From Centrapalus pauciflorus (Eukaryota > Streptophyta > Magnoliopsida > Asterales > Asteraceae), in assembly GCA_020465985.1 (NCBI GenBank), contig JAANYP010003732.1:755991-819990 (forward strand): a DNA stretch of 64,000 nucleotides, written 5' to 3'. Below are positions 24,101 to 35,856 of this stretch, one piece after another. Within the stretch, counting starts at the first letter, position 1; the number at the start of each line of letters is the position of its first letter. The position numbers and the translations under genes were made by a program. Below the pieces are notes generated by a model. It made no database searches. It was not told the origin of the DNA and worked only from the letters and a program-made list of their open reading frames with translations.

Positions 24101-24302
24101 GGAATATTTAATTAATAGAAAATTTTAAGTGATTTGACTGATATATTTTTTCCCCAAACAACCTTTCACTGAATGCATTTGCATAATGAGATGCATAGGG
24201 TATGTGCATCAAATGATGCATAACGAGATGGACGTGATCCAACGACTATAAGGTGGTTTCCCGGTTCCTCGATGCATTGTAGTTCTCAACTGAACCCAAC
24301 CT

Positions 24303-24353
<51 letters not shown>

Positions 24354-24615
24354 GTGGGTTCAATGGAAAACCACTATGCACGTGAAAACCATGGAAACCT
24401 ACGCAAACCGTCCGATTTGGTGCATTTAATGAAAAACGTGGTGGCATGATCGTAAATAAGGTGATGCATCACGCGGGATTTTGATGCATCATGCGGGAAA
24501 TTTGATGCATCACGCGGGATTTTGATGCATCACGCGGGGAATTTGATGCATTTGTAGTGGTGCAGTGCGGTTTTCACAAGTTTTCAGGTGCATTGTGGTT
24601 TTCCATTGAACCTCC

Positions 24616-24670
<55 letters not shown>

Positions 24671-27600
24671 TGTAAGTTGGTGAAAAAATAAAATTTGAAA
24701 ATGGTTCTCCGGTTCTCCATGAAAGTTAGGCACATATATACATATACATACATATAGATACAGATATATACACATATATATACAGTTACATACACACAGA
24801 TATATATACACAGATATACACACACATATATATAGATATACATACATACACACACACACATATATATAGAATCAGGTTCATCAGCATACCACTGAGATTC
24901 TAACGTACCATGTTGTGAATGATCATTCACATATATTTTTTTTGCATAGACATGTATAAGACTGCATTATAAAACTTTTTATCAAAAAGAGCAACATCAC
25001 ATTTCAAAAAATAAATCTTATGAATGGTAATAAAAAAAAAAGATAATGTGAATGGTGTGAATGATCATTCACTTGGATGACCATTCACATAATTTTCAAG
25101 GACACAAAAAGTGTGGAAGCATGTGAAATTTATATATCATGTGTGTAACATTAATTTAAACATGCTTATGAAAAAAAAAACTCACTTTTTTTTAAGAGGG
25201 TGCACTTGAATTCGAGGGGGACTTTGTGAACACACACACACACACATATATGTATATATGAAATATGTCTATACACACAAAACACAGAGAAACCAATTAA
25301 TGTGCATTCTAAGTGACAAGTGCATGATAAGGTTTTTGTGGATAAAGTAAACTACCTGATCGACCAGCATCCGTGCATGCTTAGCATTTAAATCAGTTGT
25401 GGGGTCTCCCTCTGCATCTCTCCGCATAATCTCAATCACTCTGATGACAACAATATTATAAATATCAATTTCGACCTCTTACTGTCGGAATAAATTTACC
25501 CTATAATCATGACATGTGTCCAGGTTGACCATTATAGAGCGATACATAATAGTACCTATTAACTTTTGATGTAAAACTTTTAACCACGTCAACTTATATA
25601 AGCGCCATTTTCAAAAATAAATGAAAAGGTAGAAGGTAGAAGTAGCTTGACATCCAATTCTACAAAATGAACATTTACTATGGGATGGAAGGAGGATTAA
25701 ACTAATAAAATATGAAAACATATGCACCTTACATGACAGCATAAAAAATGGTGCAAGCAAGAGATGTCCAAAAAATCAACTACCCTTGAGGTTAGACCAT
25801 GAAAAAACAGCACAAACCACCTAGCACAATGGCCTCATGGTTGATTAATATAAATACATGATAGCATAAATGCATAATAGCTAAGAGCTAACCTCGAAGC
25901 AATCCCAGAGTACACATCGGCTGGCTTTTCTCCTTCAACCAGATTGACAGCAGCCGCTCCTAACTGAACATAAGTGGAAAATTCAATGTGTAAGCATAGG
26001 ATCTGACTGATGTGTTATGAATTCCATTTTAAGAAGAAAACCAATAAAAAATCAGAAATAATAAATTGAGCTCCTCAACAGAGATTGAATTCAAGCATCA
26101 TATTTAGAAATGAACTAAAACATTACCTTGTCCCTTCCAAGTGCAGCGTAATGTTGTAAGCCATTACACGAACCATCCTAGAAATTTTCAAACAATTAAT
26201 TTTCGACGTAGATTAGGTAAAGAAAACACACATGTTATCTTTGGATAACAATTAATCAAGAGTGGCTAGTTTCCACTTAACGGATCCTCAACGATCTTTC
26301 ATTAGTCACCTTCTGTGGTGAATACATAGGTCATCATGCACATTCACACTTCACATTTATCAAGAAGGCCACCAAATCATGTGTCGTTTTATGAGAATGG
26401 AGAAAAAATTTGTGGCAAGTTGCATAAACTAGCACCTGGTGGACAGGCATATGGGAAATGGTGGTCTCTGGAGAAGAGCTTCTTAGCGCTTCCGAGAGGC
26501 TCATGCATGTGGCCAAGCATTGAAAAGGATCCTCTGCACGCAACCACCAGCGCTTTCCTTCAAGAGGTCGATCCGAAGAATCAAAAATGTCATCTACATG
26601 CTTCTCTGTAAATGCTACTCGTCCCTCATGAGATAACTTATCCACACCACCACCATATACATTTGCTAAATGTATCTTCAGCCATCGGAAGCCTGATTCT
26701 CCAAGAGGCCGTCCCTCAGCAAACTCAAGAACACCTCGACATAAATCAGAGCCCAAGTGATTTAAATAAGGATGCATGGGATATGCACGACCTCGGAAAT
26801 CAAGATTGTGGGGGTAATAGAAACCTTCCTCGTCCTTCATTTTTCGAGCAACCTGTACTTGCAATGGACAAATTAGAATCTGATTCAATCAGGATTTTTT
26901 TACACAAACTAAATATATATGAGGAAGCATCTTACTGCAAGCTTCAGTTCAATATCACATCGTTGAGAATGCCTTTCTCTGTTTTCTTTTTTAACTGTTT
27001 TAACTTTCCATTTCCACTTTTTAATTTCAGTTTCATCATCTGTATCAGGCTCTTCAGGTAGAGGAACCTGTGCATTATGACCAGCATGACACAACGGTTA
27101 GAAAAAAACACTCATAAATTGTCTCAACATAATATATATAGATTTGAGTATCTTTGATGAGAAAAAGAAACAAGTTTCACATCATCACGATCAACCAAGT
27201 CAGCTAAACACCCTCCACTAGCCCAGATTCTGTCTACAACACCAAGGACTTTTCTGTTCACCCTCCATTTTGTAGCACCGAGTGTATTTAGAGCCTGAGA
27301 CAAATAAAATTGAATATAATATAATGGAAGTATAGAGAGATAGGAAAAGGGAAGGGAATTTAATAACAGATCGTAGCAATGGTTTGTTTTTGTTTAAAAG
27401 ATATTTTGATATAGTTGCAATGCAAACAAAATACAAAGATAAAAACCAAAAAAGGTTGCCCACCCCAAAAACAGGTTCCAGTTGCTTTTTTGGAGTCCGC
27501 TTAACTACATCACGTTGTTGTTTTGCTCCATGTGTTCGCATTATATAGGATGGTAGAAACAAATAGCCTCCTCTATTGTAACTGCCAAAGAAACGACATA

Positions 27601-29605
27601 AATTCTGTGACAGTGATCAACTTGGTTACGATAGTCATGATGCGCAAGCTATAAATCTCACATTCCCATGTACAAGCTAAATTAATGCTAGAAACTAAGG
27701 CATCATGGGTTCCATCAAGGCATGTGTGTTCAGACAAACTGAGATAAGCAGATATATAGGAAGTAGCGAATTAAGCATTGGTTTTAAGTCTAAAGATAGA
27801 ATATCACAAAGAGATTATTTTAACTTGAAATGCATACCCGGTCCAATTTACTGGGGGAAGTAGCATTGGCATATATGGAATCACCATGTGCATTGCCTGA
27901 TTTTAAGATCCAAATTAGAACGGTCTTTGATACTAAACAACAGATAAACATGCAAGAAAGAAATACACGTATAAAGCATCTAGAGGTTTATTAGCAGTTG
28001 TCAGGCAGTAGGCATGTAAGACTTACGCTTTTCTCCAGTCCTTTCCGAACAAGAGGATCACACTCAATAACTCCATACCTTCTGCTGCCTCTCCTGTACA
28101 AACAAGACTGATGATCGGTAACAACACATGAAAATCAAGACACAATAGAAACATTTGGTGAAGCATATATGAGTCCATACGTACGGTGTTTCCACAGTTT
28201 TGAGAGTATGTACAAATGCAGGCCGAATATCAGGAGGACTATCTTCAAACTGGTCTACCGGGGGTTGTATATAGGCAGTCTCCATCAACAACTGGATTAA
28301 ACGAGAGCCAACCTGTGAAAATCAGACAATCACTGTATATGAATCACAAAAATGAGAATGGTTTATTGAAATTTATCATGACTATTCATTTTGTCAAGAG
28401 GGTACAAACCTTAACTTGAGCATCCTGGCCCCAGGGCTTCAGATCATCTTGATGTTTCACGATATTTCTTACTTGTTGCAACTTTTTCTTTTTTACTAAA
28501 ACAGTTACTTTCTTCCTCAATTTCTGCATCTGCTGCTCAGTATTTACAGATTCCGAGTCATCATCAGGGCTCTCATTTAATGTAGTCTTTCTCTTAGACT
28601 TCTCCATGAATCTGTGTATTCTTGCCTGATCATAAATAACCCAGAAGAAAAAAATCTTTAAAAGTCAGAAATATGAAATGATAATAAAGGTTAAACATAT
28701 TCAGTCCTGATAAAAAGAGAAATTCGTGCACTTCACAGAGCTCCGATTATAACTAATCATTGTAACCAATCACGGTAATTAATTGCATTAGCTGGATTCA
28801 AATACACATCATTGTAATTTTTAAAAAACAAATGATAGAGTATGAACCAATCAACCTCATGTTCAATAGCTTCACCGATATGGAGAGCAGCCTGAACGAC
28901 TCTAGCACCACCCTGACCTCCTCCGGTCATCAACAGACCCATCAATTTATGCATTGTAATTATGGACATCATATCAGCAGGCAACTGATCGAATTGTGGG
29001 GCATATGCCCCTCTATTCTTCCCTTCCTTGCATAGATCCTGTTCAGCAGCAATAGCATTCTTCAAAGGCTCAAACCAACCAAGAAACAAGGATTTCACAT
29101 AAGGCAAATTAGGAGCAAGTTTTTGTTCACACATATCCACTAAAAGTTCTTGATACTCTTTAGCTGCAGCCTCCCATGCCTCTGTCTCGATCTTTATTTG
29201 CCTTCTCCTAAGTGCAATGTACTTTCCTTGCCCAATTCCATTAACCACCTTATGTTGCTTTTTGTGATCTGAATTAGATTTCATTTCCACCGCCTTGATC
29301 TCCTTATTCAAATGGTGTACCATTTCACGAATTTCATCACTATCTTCTTCTTCGGTCGAAACAATCTCTTCCGCCGCAGCAGAGGTCGCAAAACCCTTAC
29401 AAAACCCACCGAAAGAAACCCCTGAATTTCCCAAGATACTGATTTGACGAAAACCCGGTACTCCTCCGTATGAAGAAGGATTGGGATGAATTTGAAGGTC
29501 TAAGTGTCTGATTTTATCAAAAAAGCGGGTGTCTGTAAATTTAGATTTATCGGCGAATGCTTTGAGCTTCTTGAGGGAAGCTCGATTACAAACGTTTCTC
29601 CACAT
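21162..29605 (-). CDS. Mitochondrial phage-type (T7-like) RNA polymerase, RpoTm/RPOT1-like
   Basis: Single-subunit DNA-dependent RNA polymerase that transcribes mitochondrial genes. Nineteen exons in order: 28856-29605, 28410-28625, 28185-28312, 28027-28093, 27838-27896, 27464-27581, 27181-27294, 26936-27067, 26436-26852, 26127-26177, 25893-25963, 25356-25440, 22476-22628, 22125-22199, 21892-21981, 21754-21801, 21549-21663, 21358-21461 and 21162-21272. They sum to 2904 bases (967 residues) and keep frame at every junction. The start MWRNVCNRASLKKLKAF is a basic presequence close to RpoTm rather than plastid RpoTp; dual-targeted RpoTmp is the alternative. Catalytic parts are visible: palm Asp in DGSCNGLQHYAALGRD, fingers Lys/Tyr in KQTVMTSVYGVT, and the HD motif in GVHDSFWTHACDVD; the end is SPYFFN. 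The 2.7-kb intron 12 (22629-25355) hosts two Micron-like elements, yet the coding exons are intact. At one site GGG replaces a usual Glu codon at the exon 6 donor. Confidence 0.9.
23382..24306. mobile_element. Micron-like element F in intron 12 of the RNA polymerase gene
   Basis: Bordered by a (GT)n run on the left (to 23381) and a (TA)n tract on the right. The ends, GATTCAATTGAGAACTTTTA and the inverted GTAGTTCTCAACTGAACCC, are of family 1 type. The interior (GGGTGCATTAAGGG, then a CCACC-rich block at about 23585-23665) matches family 2 element E. It therefore looks like a mosaic of the two families seen at 4166-7554. No coding capacity. Confidence 0.55.
24308..24350. repeat. (TA)n microsatellite between elements F and G
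   Basis: A short tract of about 21 TA units between the two intronic elements. Confidence 0.9.
24351..24618. mobile_element. Micron-like element G (family 1) in intron 12 of the RNA polymerase gene
   Basis: Ends GGGGTGGGTTCAATGGAAAA and TTTTCCATTGAACCTCCCTC are inverted repeats. It is colinear with the reverse complement of element C (5267-5532), including the TGATGCATCA array and the GGTGGCATGATCGTAAATAA block. The copies are some 19 kb apart in opposite orientation. Confidence 0.7.
24619..24664. repeat. (TA)n microsatellite right of element G
   Basis: About 23 TA units. Further low-complexity ACATATAC-type repeats follow at about 24730-24870. Confidence 0.9.
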
Positions 29606-29996
29606 GCTAAAGTGGAGGAGGAGTTAATTTGTATATAAAATAGGGAGAAAAATGAAGTATGTACACAGTTGTTGATACAAGAGAAGAAGCAAAGAGATTG
29701 ATGGATCTGAAATTAAGTGTGTGATCCGGAGAATGAAATCAAAAGAATGGAATTTTTTGTGTGGAAGGTTTTGAATCTGACGGAATTCGAGGGTTTGTGT
29801 AGAGAGCGAGGCGATGAAGGAAGAATGGCCGCCTTAAACCCTCGCTAAACCTATTTCCTTTTGTTTTCGGTAGCCTTTCTGATAATATACTATTTTTTTA
29901 TTTTTTATAAATGGTTGATTAATAAATATAAAAGCAATTTTATTTATTTTTAACATTTATAGTAACATTATTTATTTTTATAATCAATAGTATTTA
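29606..29996. other. 5' flank of the RNA polymerase gene
   Basis: Leader and promoter region of the minus-strand polymerase gene, up to the target duplication of the copia element. The first about 250 bases have a more even base composition, as expected for a 5' UTR. No TATA box could be assigned with confidence. Confidence 0.35.
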
Positions 29997-30001
29997 CTTC
30001 T

Positions 30002-30228
30002 TGTTATAATCTAACTGAATTTAAATATCGAACAAGACTTGCAAAGTTTTACATATATGTATATATGTTCTCCATATCAAATCGTATGACAAGTGTGAGT
30101 CTATTTATATACAAAATTAATGTACTATTTTGCAATTAATGAAAACACTGTGTTGTGTTGCTTCTCAACTTGGTAAAAGAGAAGACCCTTTGAAAATTGC
30201 CATCCACATCTTTTGTCTTTTCATAATA
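30002..30228 (-). repeat. 3' LTR of the copia element
   Basis: On the plus strand it starts TGTTATAATC and ends CATAATA. It is preceded internally by the purine-rich tract (complement of 30229-30239). It carries a TATA box (plus TATTTATATA) shared with the other LTR. Confidence 0.93.
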
Positions 30229-30385
30229 CTCCCCCTTGGATGATAATTTTAGTAAGAGTTCAACCATGAAATGTTGCCTCATTAAAAACCTTGCTAAAGA
30301 AAAACCCAATGGGAAAAAACTTTAGTCAAGGGAAAAAGAGTACAGCGATTGGTTGACTCCCCCTCATATTGCCATCTGAAAATCA

Positions 30386-33300
30386 TCACATGTTTTGTAC
30401 ATGTCGCATTCCAATGTTGTGGACATGTTTTCTGAAAATCGCTTTGGGAAGTGTCTTTGTAAAGAGATCTGCTGAATTGTTACTAGACTGAATGTATTTC
30501 ATTTCAATCTGATTGTCCTTTATGAGATCTTGCGTGTAAGCGAAAAATCTTGGTGGAATATGTTTGGTTCTGTCACTCTTGATATATCCTTCTTTCATCT
30601 GCGACACGCAAGCTGTATTGTCTTCATAAATCAAAATTGGACTTTTGCTCATCTCTAGTCCACAAGAAGACAAAATAAGTTCTGTCACAGATTTCAGCCA
30701 TACACTTTCTCTACTAGCTTCGTGTAGTGCAATAACTTCAGCATGATTTGAGGATGTTGCAACAAGCGTTTGCTTCTGAGAACGCCAGGAAATTGCAGTA
30801 CCACCATTTAAAAACACGTATCCTGTTTGAGATTTTGCTTTGTGTGGATCAGATAAGTAACCTGCATCTACATATCCAAGTAAACCTTCTTTTGAATTGT
30901 TAGAATAAAATAATCCCAAATTAGTGGTTCCTCGAAGGTATCGGAAAACGTGTTTGACTTCTATCCAATGTCGTTTGGTGGGAGCTGAACTAAATCTTGC
31001 CAACAGATTTACTGCAAAAGAAATGTCAGGTCTTGTACAGTTTGTAAGATACATTAAAGCTCCAATTACACTAAGATATGGTACTTCTGGACCAAGTAAA
31101 TATTCATTCTCTTCTTGAGGACGAAATGGATCCTTATCAACATTAAGTGATCTAACAACCATTGGTGTGCTTAAAGGATTTGCTTTGTCCATGTTGAAAC
31201 GTTTTAAGACCTTTTCCGTATAATTTGATTGATGCACAAGTATACCATTGTGCATGTGCTCTATCTGTAAACCAAGACAATATTTGGTTTTTCCAAGGTC
31301 TTTCATTTCAAATTCTTTCTTTAATAACACAATTACCTCATTTATCTCATTAATTGTGCCAATAATATTTAGATCATCAACATAGACAGCTATGATAACA
31401 TATCCAACCTTTGTCTTCTTTATAAACACACATGGACATATTTGATTGTTTGTGTATCCTTTACTTATCAAATAATCACTCAATCGATTATACCACATGC
31501 GTCCAGATTGTTTCAACCCATATAAAGATCTTTGCAATTTGATCGAATACATCTCTTTGGGTTTGTTTCCTAATGCTTCTGGCATTTTAAATCCTTCAGG
31601 AATTTTCATATAAATATCATTATCAAGTGATCCATACAAATAAGCCGTAACAACATCCATTAGACGCATTTCCAAATTTTTAGCAACGGCAAGACTAATT
31701 AGGTATCTAAAAGTGATTGCATCCATTACTGGAGAATATGTCTCCTCATAATCAATTCCTGGTCGTTGAGAAAAACCTTGAGCCACAAGTCTTGCTTTGT
31801 ATCTTGTAATTTCGTTTTTCTCATTTCGTTTTCTTATGAACACCCATCTGTATCCTACTGGTTTTACAGCTTTAGGTGTGAGGATGATAGATCCAAAAAC
31901 TTTTCGTTTATTTAACGAACTTAATTCAACTTGCATAGCTTCTTTCCATTTAGGCCAGTCAGATCTGTTTTGACATTCAACCACAGACTTTGGTTCTGGA
32001 TCATCATTTCCAGTAATGATATCATATGCAACAGCATAAGAAAATTTTTCATCAATATCTTCCATCTCATTTCTTTTCCATATGATATTTGTATGGACAT
32101 AATTGATTGCAATCTCAGTATTGGAGTCATCTATTTCCACTTCTTTGGAAATATCGTTATTTTGCGTTTCTCCAGGAACACTTTTCTTATTATCAGTTAT
32201 ATTTTCAGAGCTCTTTCTCTTTCGAGGATTTTTATCCTTGGAACCAAATGGTCTTCCACGTTTCAGACGTGCTTTTGATTCTTGAGTGATTTTATCATCA
32301 GCTCTTTTATTTGGAATTTCTATTCTAGCAGGTGTATTAGCCGCTGGCACATATGATTTAGTCACTCTTTTAGTATCAGTAAATGCATCAGGCAGTTGAT
32401 TTGCAATTTCTTGTAAATGCATTATTTTCTGAACTTCTAGTTCACATTGTTTTGTCCGAGTGTCAAGATGAATCAATGATGGTTCACACCATGATACATC
32501 CTTCTCTTTGCTTTTATTTTCTCCCCCTAATGCTGGGAAAATTGCCTCATTGAAATGGCAATCAGCAAACCGTGCTGTGAAAACATCACCTGTCAGTGGT
32601 TCAAGGTATCTTATTATAGAAGGTGTTTCATACCCTACATATATACCCAATCTTCTTTGAGGTCCCATTTTTGTACGTTGCGGTGGTGTAATAGGAACAT
32701 ATACTGAACAACCAAAGATTCGAAGATGGGAAATGTTTGGCTCATGACCAAAAGCAAGTTGTAGAGGAGAAAATTTATGATAAGCACTTGGTCTTATACG
32801 AATCAGTGATGCAGCATGTAAAATTGCATGTCCCCAAACAGAAACTGGAAGTTTTGTCTTCATTATTAATGGTCTAGCTATTAGCTGAAGACGTTTAATT
32901 AATGATTCAGCTAAACCATTTTGTGTATGAACATGAGCAACTGGATGTTCAACACTAATTCCAACAGACATGCAATAGTCGTTGAAAGCTTGAGATGTAA
33001 ATTCACCAGCATTATCAAGCCTTACCTTTTTAATGGTATAATCAGGGAAATGTGCTCTTAATTTAATGATTTGAGCAAGAAATTTAGCAAAAGCCACATT
33101 ACGGGTTGACAATAAACAAACATGAGACCATCTGCTTGATGCGTCTATTAAAACCATGAAGTATCTAAATGGTCCACATGGCGGATGAATTGGTCCACAC
33201 ATATCACCTTGAATTCTTTCCAGAAACATTGGGGTTTCTTTTCCAATTTTAGTTGGTGAATGTTTCACAATACATTTTCCAAGAGAACATGATGTACATG

Positions 33301-33871
33301 GGATCATCTTACCTGTTTGAGGGATCTTCTGGTCCTTCAATGGATGTCCATTTGTACTATCAATTATCCTCTTCATCATAGTTGTTCCTGGATGACCTAA
33401 TATGTCATGCCATAAACTTAATTCTCCAGGATCATAACATTTTTCTTTGACAACCAGATGTGATTCAACCATGTTTATATATGTATAATGTAAACCAGAA
33501 CCAAGTGTTGGTAGTCTTTCTACTACATGGTTATTGTCAATAATATGCATAAATTTCTCATTCTCTATCGTCACAGTCTGAGTATTATACCCATTAAGGT
33601 GTATGTCATTGAAACTCAACAAGTTTCTTTCAGACTTTGGTGAAAATAGAGCATTATTTATCAAAAACCTTGTACCATTAGGTAATATAAAATGAGCCTT
33701 TCCAGTTCCCTCAATTAGATCTGCAGGACCTGATATGGTATGTATATTTGCTTTACTTGGCTTTAATTCTGAAAAGTATTTCTTCTTTTTAAGAATTGTG
33801 TGTGTTGCTCCACTATCTGGTATACAGATGTCTCCTGAATTTGCTTGATGTAGTTCTTCGATAAAATTCAT
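30386..33871 (-). CDS. Copia pol polyprotein (protease, integrase, RT, RNase H)
   Basis: An intact 1161-residue ORF. Protease motif DSGATHT is at residues about 19-25. A GAG-pre-integrase stretch (LWHDILGHPG, about 150) and the integrase HHCC and catalytic-core segments follow (GDMCGP near 222, LDNAGEFTSQ near 285). RT has the YVDDLNI active site near residue 829. RNase H includes GYVDAGYLSDP (about 1000) and ends in SADLFTKTLP. Integrase lying before RT is the copia order. Unusually, pol is not fused to gag: it starts at its own ATG 164 bases after the gag stop. A T-rich acceptor-like sequence (ATGATTAG) ends 10 bases before that ATG. Confidence 0.93.
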   Translation of the reverse strand: MNFIEELHQANSGDICIPDSGATHTILKKKKYFSELKPSKANIHTISGPADLIEGTGKAHFILPNGTRFLINNALFSPKSERNLLSFNDIHLNGYNTQTVTIENEKFMHIIDNNHVVERLPTLGSGLHYTYINMVESHLVVKEKCYDPGELSLWHDILGHPGTTMMKRIIDSTNGHPLKDQKIPQTGKMIPCTSCSLGKCIVKHSPTKIGKETPMFLERIQGDMCGPIHPPCGPFRYFMVLIDASSRWSHVCLLSTRNVAFAKFLAQIIKLRAHFPDYTIKKVRLDNAGEFTSQAFNDYCMSVGISVEHPVAHVHTQNGLAESLIKRLQLIARPLIMKTKLPVSVWGHAILHAASLIRIRPSAYHKFSPLQLAFGHEPNISHLRIFGCSVYVPITPPQRTKMGPQRRLGIYVGYETPSIIRYLEPLTGDVFTARFADCHFNEAIFPALGGENKSKEKDVSWCEPSLIHLDTRTKQCELEVQKIMHLQEIANQLPDAFTDTKRVTKSYVPAANTPARIEIPNKRADDKITQESKARLKRGRPFGSKDKNPRKRKSSENITDNKKSVPGETQNNDISKEVEIDDSNTEIAINYVHTNIIWKRNEMEDIDEKFSYAVAYDIITGNDDPEPKSVVECQNRSDWPKWKEAMQVELSSLNKRKVFGSIILTPKAVKPVGYRWVFIRKRNEKNEITRYKARLVAQGFSQRPGIDYEETYSPVMDAITFRYLISLAVAKNLEMRLMDVVTAYLYGSLDNDIYMKIPEGFKMPEALGNKPKEMYSIKLQRSLYGLKQSGRMWYNRLSDYLISKGYTNNQICPCVFIKKTKVGYVIIAVYVDDLNIIGTINEINEVIVLLKKEFEMKDLGKTKYCLGLQIEHMHNGILVHQSNYTEKVLKRFNMDKANPLSTPMVVRSLNVDKDPFRPQEENEYLLGPEVPYLSVIGALMYLTNCTRPDISFAVNLLARFSSAPTKRHWIEVKHVFRYLRGTTNLGLFYSNNSKEGLLGYVDAGYLSDPHKAKSQTGYVFLNGGTAISWRSQKQTLVATSSNHAEVIALHEASRESVWLKSVTELILSSCGLEMSKSPILIYEDNTACVSQMKEGYIKSDRTKHIPPRFFAYTQDLIKDNQIEMKYIQSSNNSADLFTKTLPKAIFRKHVHNIGMRHVQNM

Positions 33872-34035
33872 TTTAGACTTCTAATCATAAAAATAAAGTA
33901 ATAAGTATATATGATAAAATTTGTTAAGTAGAAACACATTCATATTATTATTGAAAAAAGTGCAATACATGATACAAGAAATAAAACATAAGGAATAAAA
34001 CATAGCTTAGGAAAGACGAAAACACGATTACATTA

Positions 34036-35076
34036 TTAGATATCCAAATCATCAAAGAAATCTGAAGCATTCAGTTCGGGCATTGGAACATCAGGGAGAT
34101 CAGCAAAATTTGCTTCTTTCTCTTTTCCTTTAAGAGACTCCTCATAAAGTTTGCAGAGATGTGGTGCTGTGCGGCAAGTTCTTGACCAATGACCAGTCAT
34201 TCCACATCGGTAACAATGATCTTCAGGATCTTGAGAAGCACTAGCCTTTTGTTTATCATTTTTGGGTCTTTCTTGTGATTTAGATTTCTTATCACGTGGA
34301 ATATTATTATGACCACGTCCGCGTCCACGTCCACGTGAATGACCTCTGTTATGATTATAGTTATGACCATAGCCATGATTATAACTATAATTATTGTTTT
34401 GATTATAGCCACGGCCACGGCCACGGCCTCGTTTACGACCAAATCCCCGTTCTTGTCCATGTGTTTTAGTTATAGCATTTGCTTCAGGTAATGCTAGTGA
34501 TCCAGTTGGACGAGAATGGTGATTCTTCATCAAAAGTTCATTGTTTTTCTCTGCAACTAGAAGGACGGTGTTAAGTTCAGAATATCTTTTAAAATTTTGC
34601 ATCCGATACTGTTGTTGTAAGGTAACATTTGATGCATGAAATGTTGAGTACGTTTTTTCCAACATATCCGCATCTGTAACTGTCTGGCCACAAAATTGGA
34701 GTTGTGAACATATTCTGAACAATGCAGAGCTATAATCATTCACTTTCTTAAAATCTTGGAATCTCAGATTATTCCAATCATTTCTGGCATTTGGAAGCAA
34801 AATCTCCCTTTGATGATCATATCTTTCCTTTAAATCTTTCCATAGAATACTTGGATCTTCCGTATTCATATACTCAGATTTCAAATTTTCATCAATATGT
34901 TTACGAAGAAATGCATTTGCTTTTGCCTTTTCTTGATTTGAGCAATTGTTGTTTTCATTTAGTGTTTCTACAATACCCATTGATGTTAAAAGTATCTTTA
35001 CATCAATGCTCCATGGCATGTAGTTATTGCCATTTACGTCCAATGCAGCAAATGATAACTTCTCAAGATTTGTCAT
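34036..35076 (-). CDS. Copia gag protein with zinc knuckle
   Basis: 346 residues from the ATG at 35076 (MTNLEKLSFAAL); the open frame upstream lacks a better start. The N-terminal half is a UBN2/Retrotran_gag_2-type capsid domain (LWKDLKERYDHQ, YSALFRICSQLQ). It is followed by a long Arg/Gly/Asn/His-rich stretch (about 215-275), probably RNA binding. A CX2CX4HX4C zinc knuckle (CYRCGMTGHWSRTC) lies near residue 300. The ORF ends at DFFDDLDI and stops before pol. Confidence 0.9.
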   Translation of the reverse strand: MTNLEKLSFAALDVNGNNYMPWSIDVKILLTSMGIVETLNENNNCSNQEKAKANAFLRKHIDENLKSEYMNTEDPSILWKDLKERYDHQREILLPNARNDWNNLRFQDFKKVNDYSSALFRICSQLQFCGQTVTDADMLEKTYSTFHASNVTLQQQYRMQNFKRYSELNTVLLVAEKNNELLMKNHHSRPTGSLALPEANAITKTHGQERGFGRKRGRGRGRGYNQNNNYSYNHGYGHNYNHNRGHSRGRGRGRGHNNIPRDKKSKSQERPKNDKQKASASQDPEDHCYRCGMTGHWSRTCRTAPHLCKLYEESLKGKEKEANFADLPDVPMPELNASDFFDDLDI

Positions 35077-35359
35077 ATTGACTATCAAAATAAAAGTTAA
35101 ACAACATAAAATTAGCATTAGTTTATTTCAATAAGAACTACAGCACATAATAGTGGGAGAATCGTAAACGAAATCAGAACCAGAAAAGGATACATCTCAT
35201 CAAATGGTAGTTGCAACAAAGAGTAGAAAAGTATTGAAAGTATTACAATAAGAAAAATCAAAAACGAGAGAGATATCTTCATTCTTCAACCAGTTAAAAG
35301 TTTTCTTTTCAGAAAGGAAGAAGAATGATTTAATGAAATATTGAAGTTTTATATTGGAG

Positions 35360-35367
35360 TATTTATA
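35360..35367 (-). promoter_or_regulatory. Second TATA box in the copia leader
   Basis: TCTATAAATACTCC on the minus strand, 284 bases before the gag ATG and about 490 bases downstream of the 5' LTR. The LTR has its own TATA box at 35957-35966, so this would be an additional internal promoter. Only the motif is visible. Confidence 0.35.
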
Positions 35368-35856
35368 GAGAAAAAATTGAGTCATCAAACGGTCGAATTT
35401 TTTTTTTCTTTCTTTTGACCGTTGCAACAGTTATGTAACCGTTGTTAAATGTTAATAAATGATTAAAAGATAATTTTCATTTAATTTAAAATAATGATTA
35501 AAAATATAAAAAACTTGTTATGAAGAAGATAAAAAGAATTAATAGTTTGCATTATAAGAACAAAATCTTAATTGATGTAAATTAATAATCATAATTAATG
35601 TTATCGTAAATGAAGAAAATAAACGTTAGTATAAGTAATCGTTAGTATATAAATAAACATTAGTATGCATAATTAAATGTTAGTACATAAATAAAATGTT
35701 AGAAATAATAATGCATGTTAGTAGTTCATAAGTGTATTATTATTGTTATCGTATTAATTATTATGGTAATTATCTTTTCATTATAAGTTATAACTTTAAG
35801 TAACCATACCTCGTTTAATTCTTGATCTAATTGCAGAGCTCTTCGTGCTGATAACG

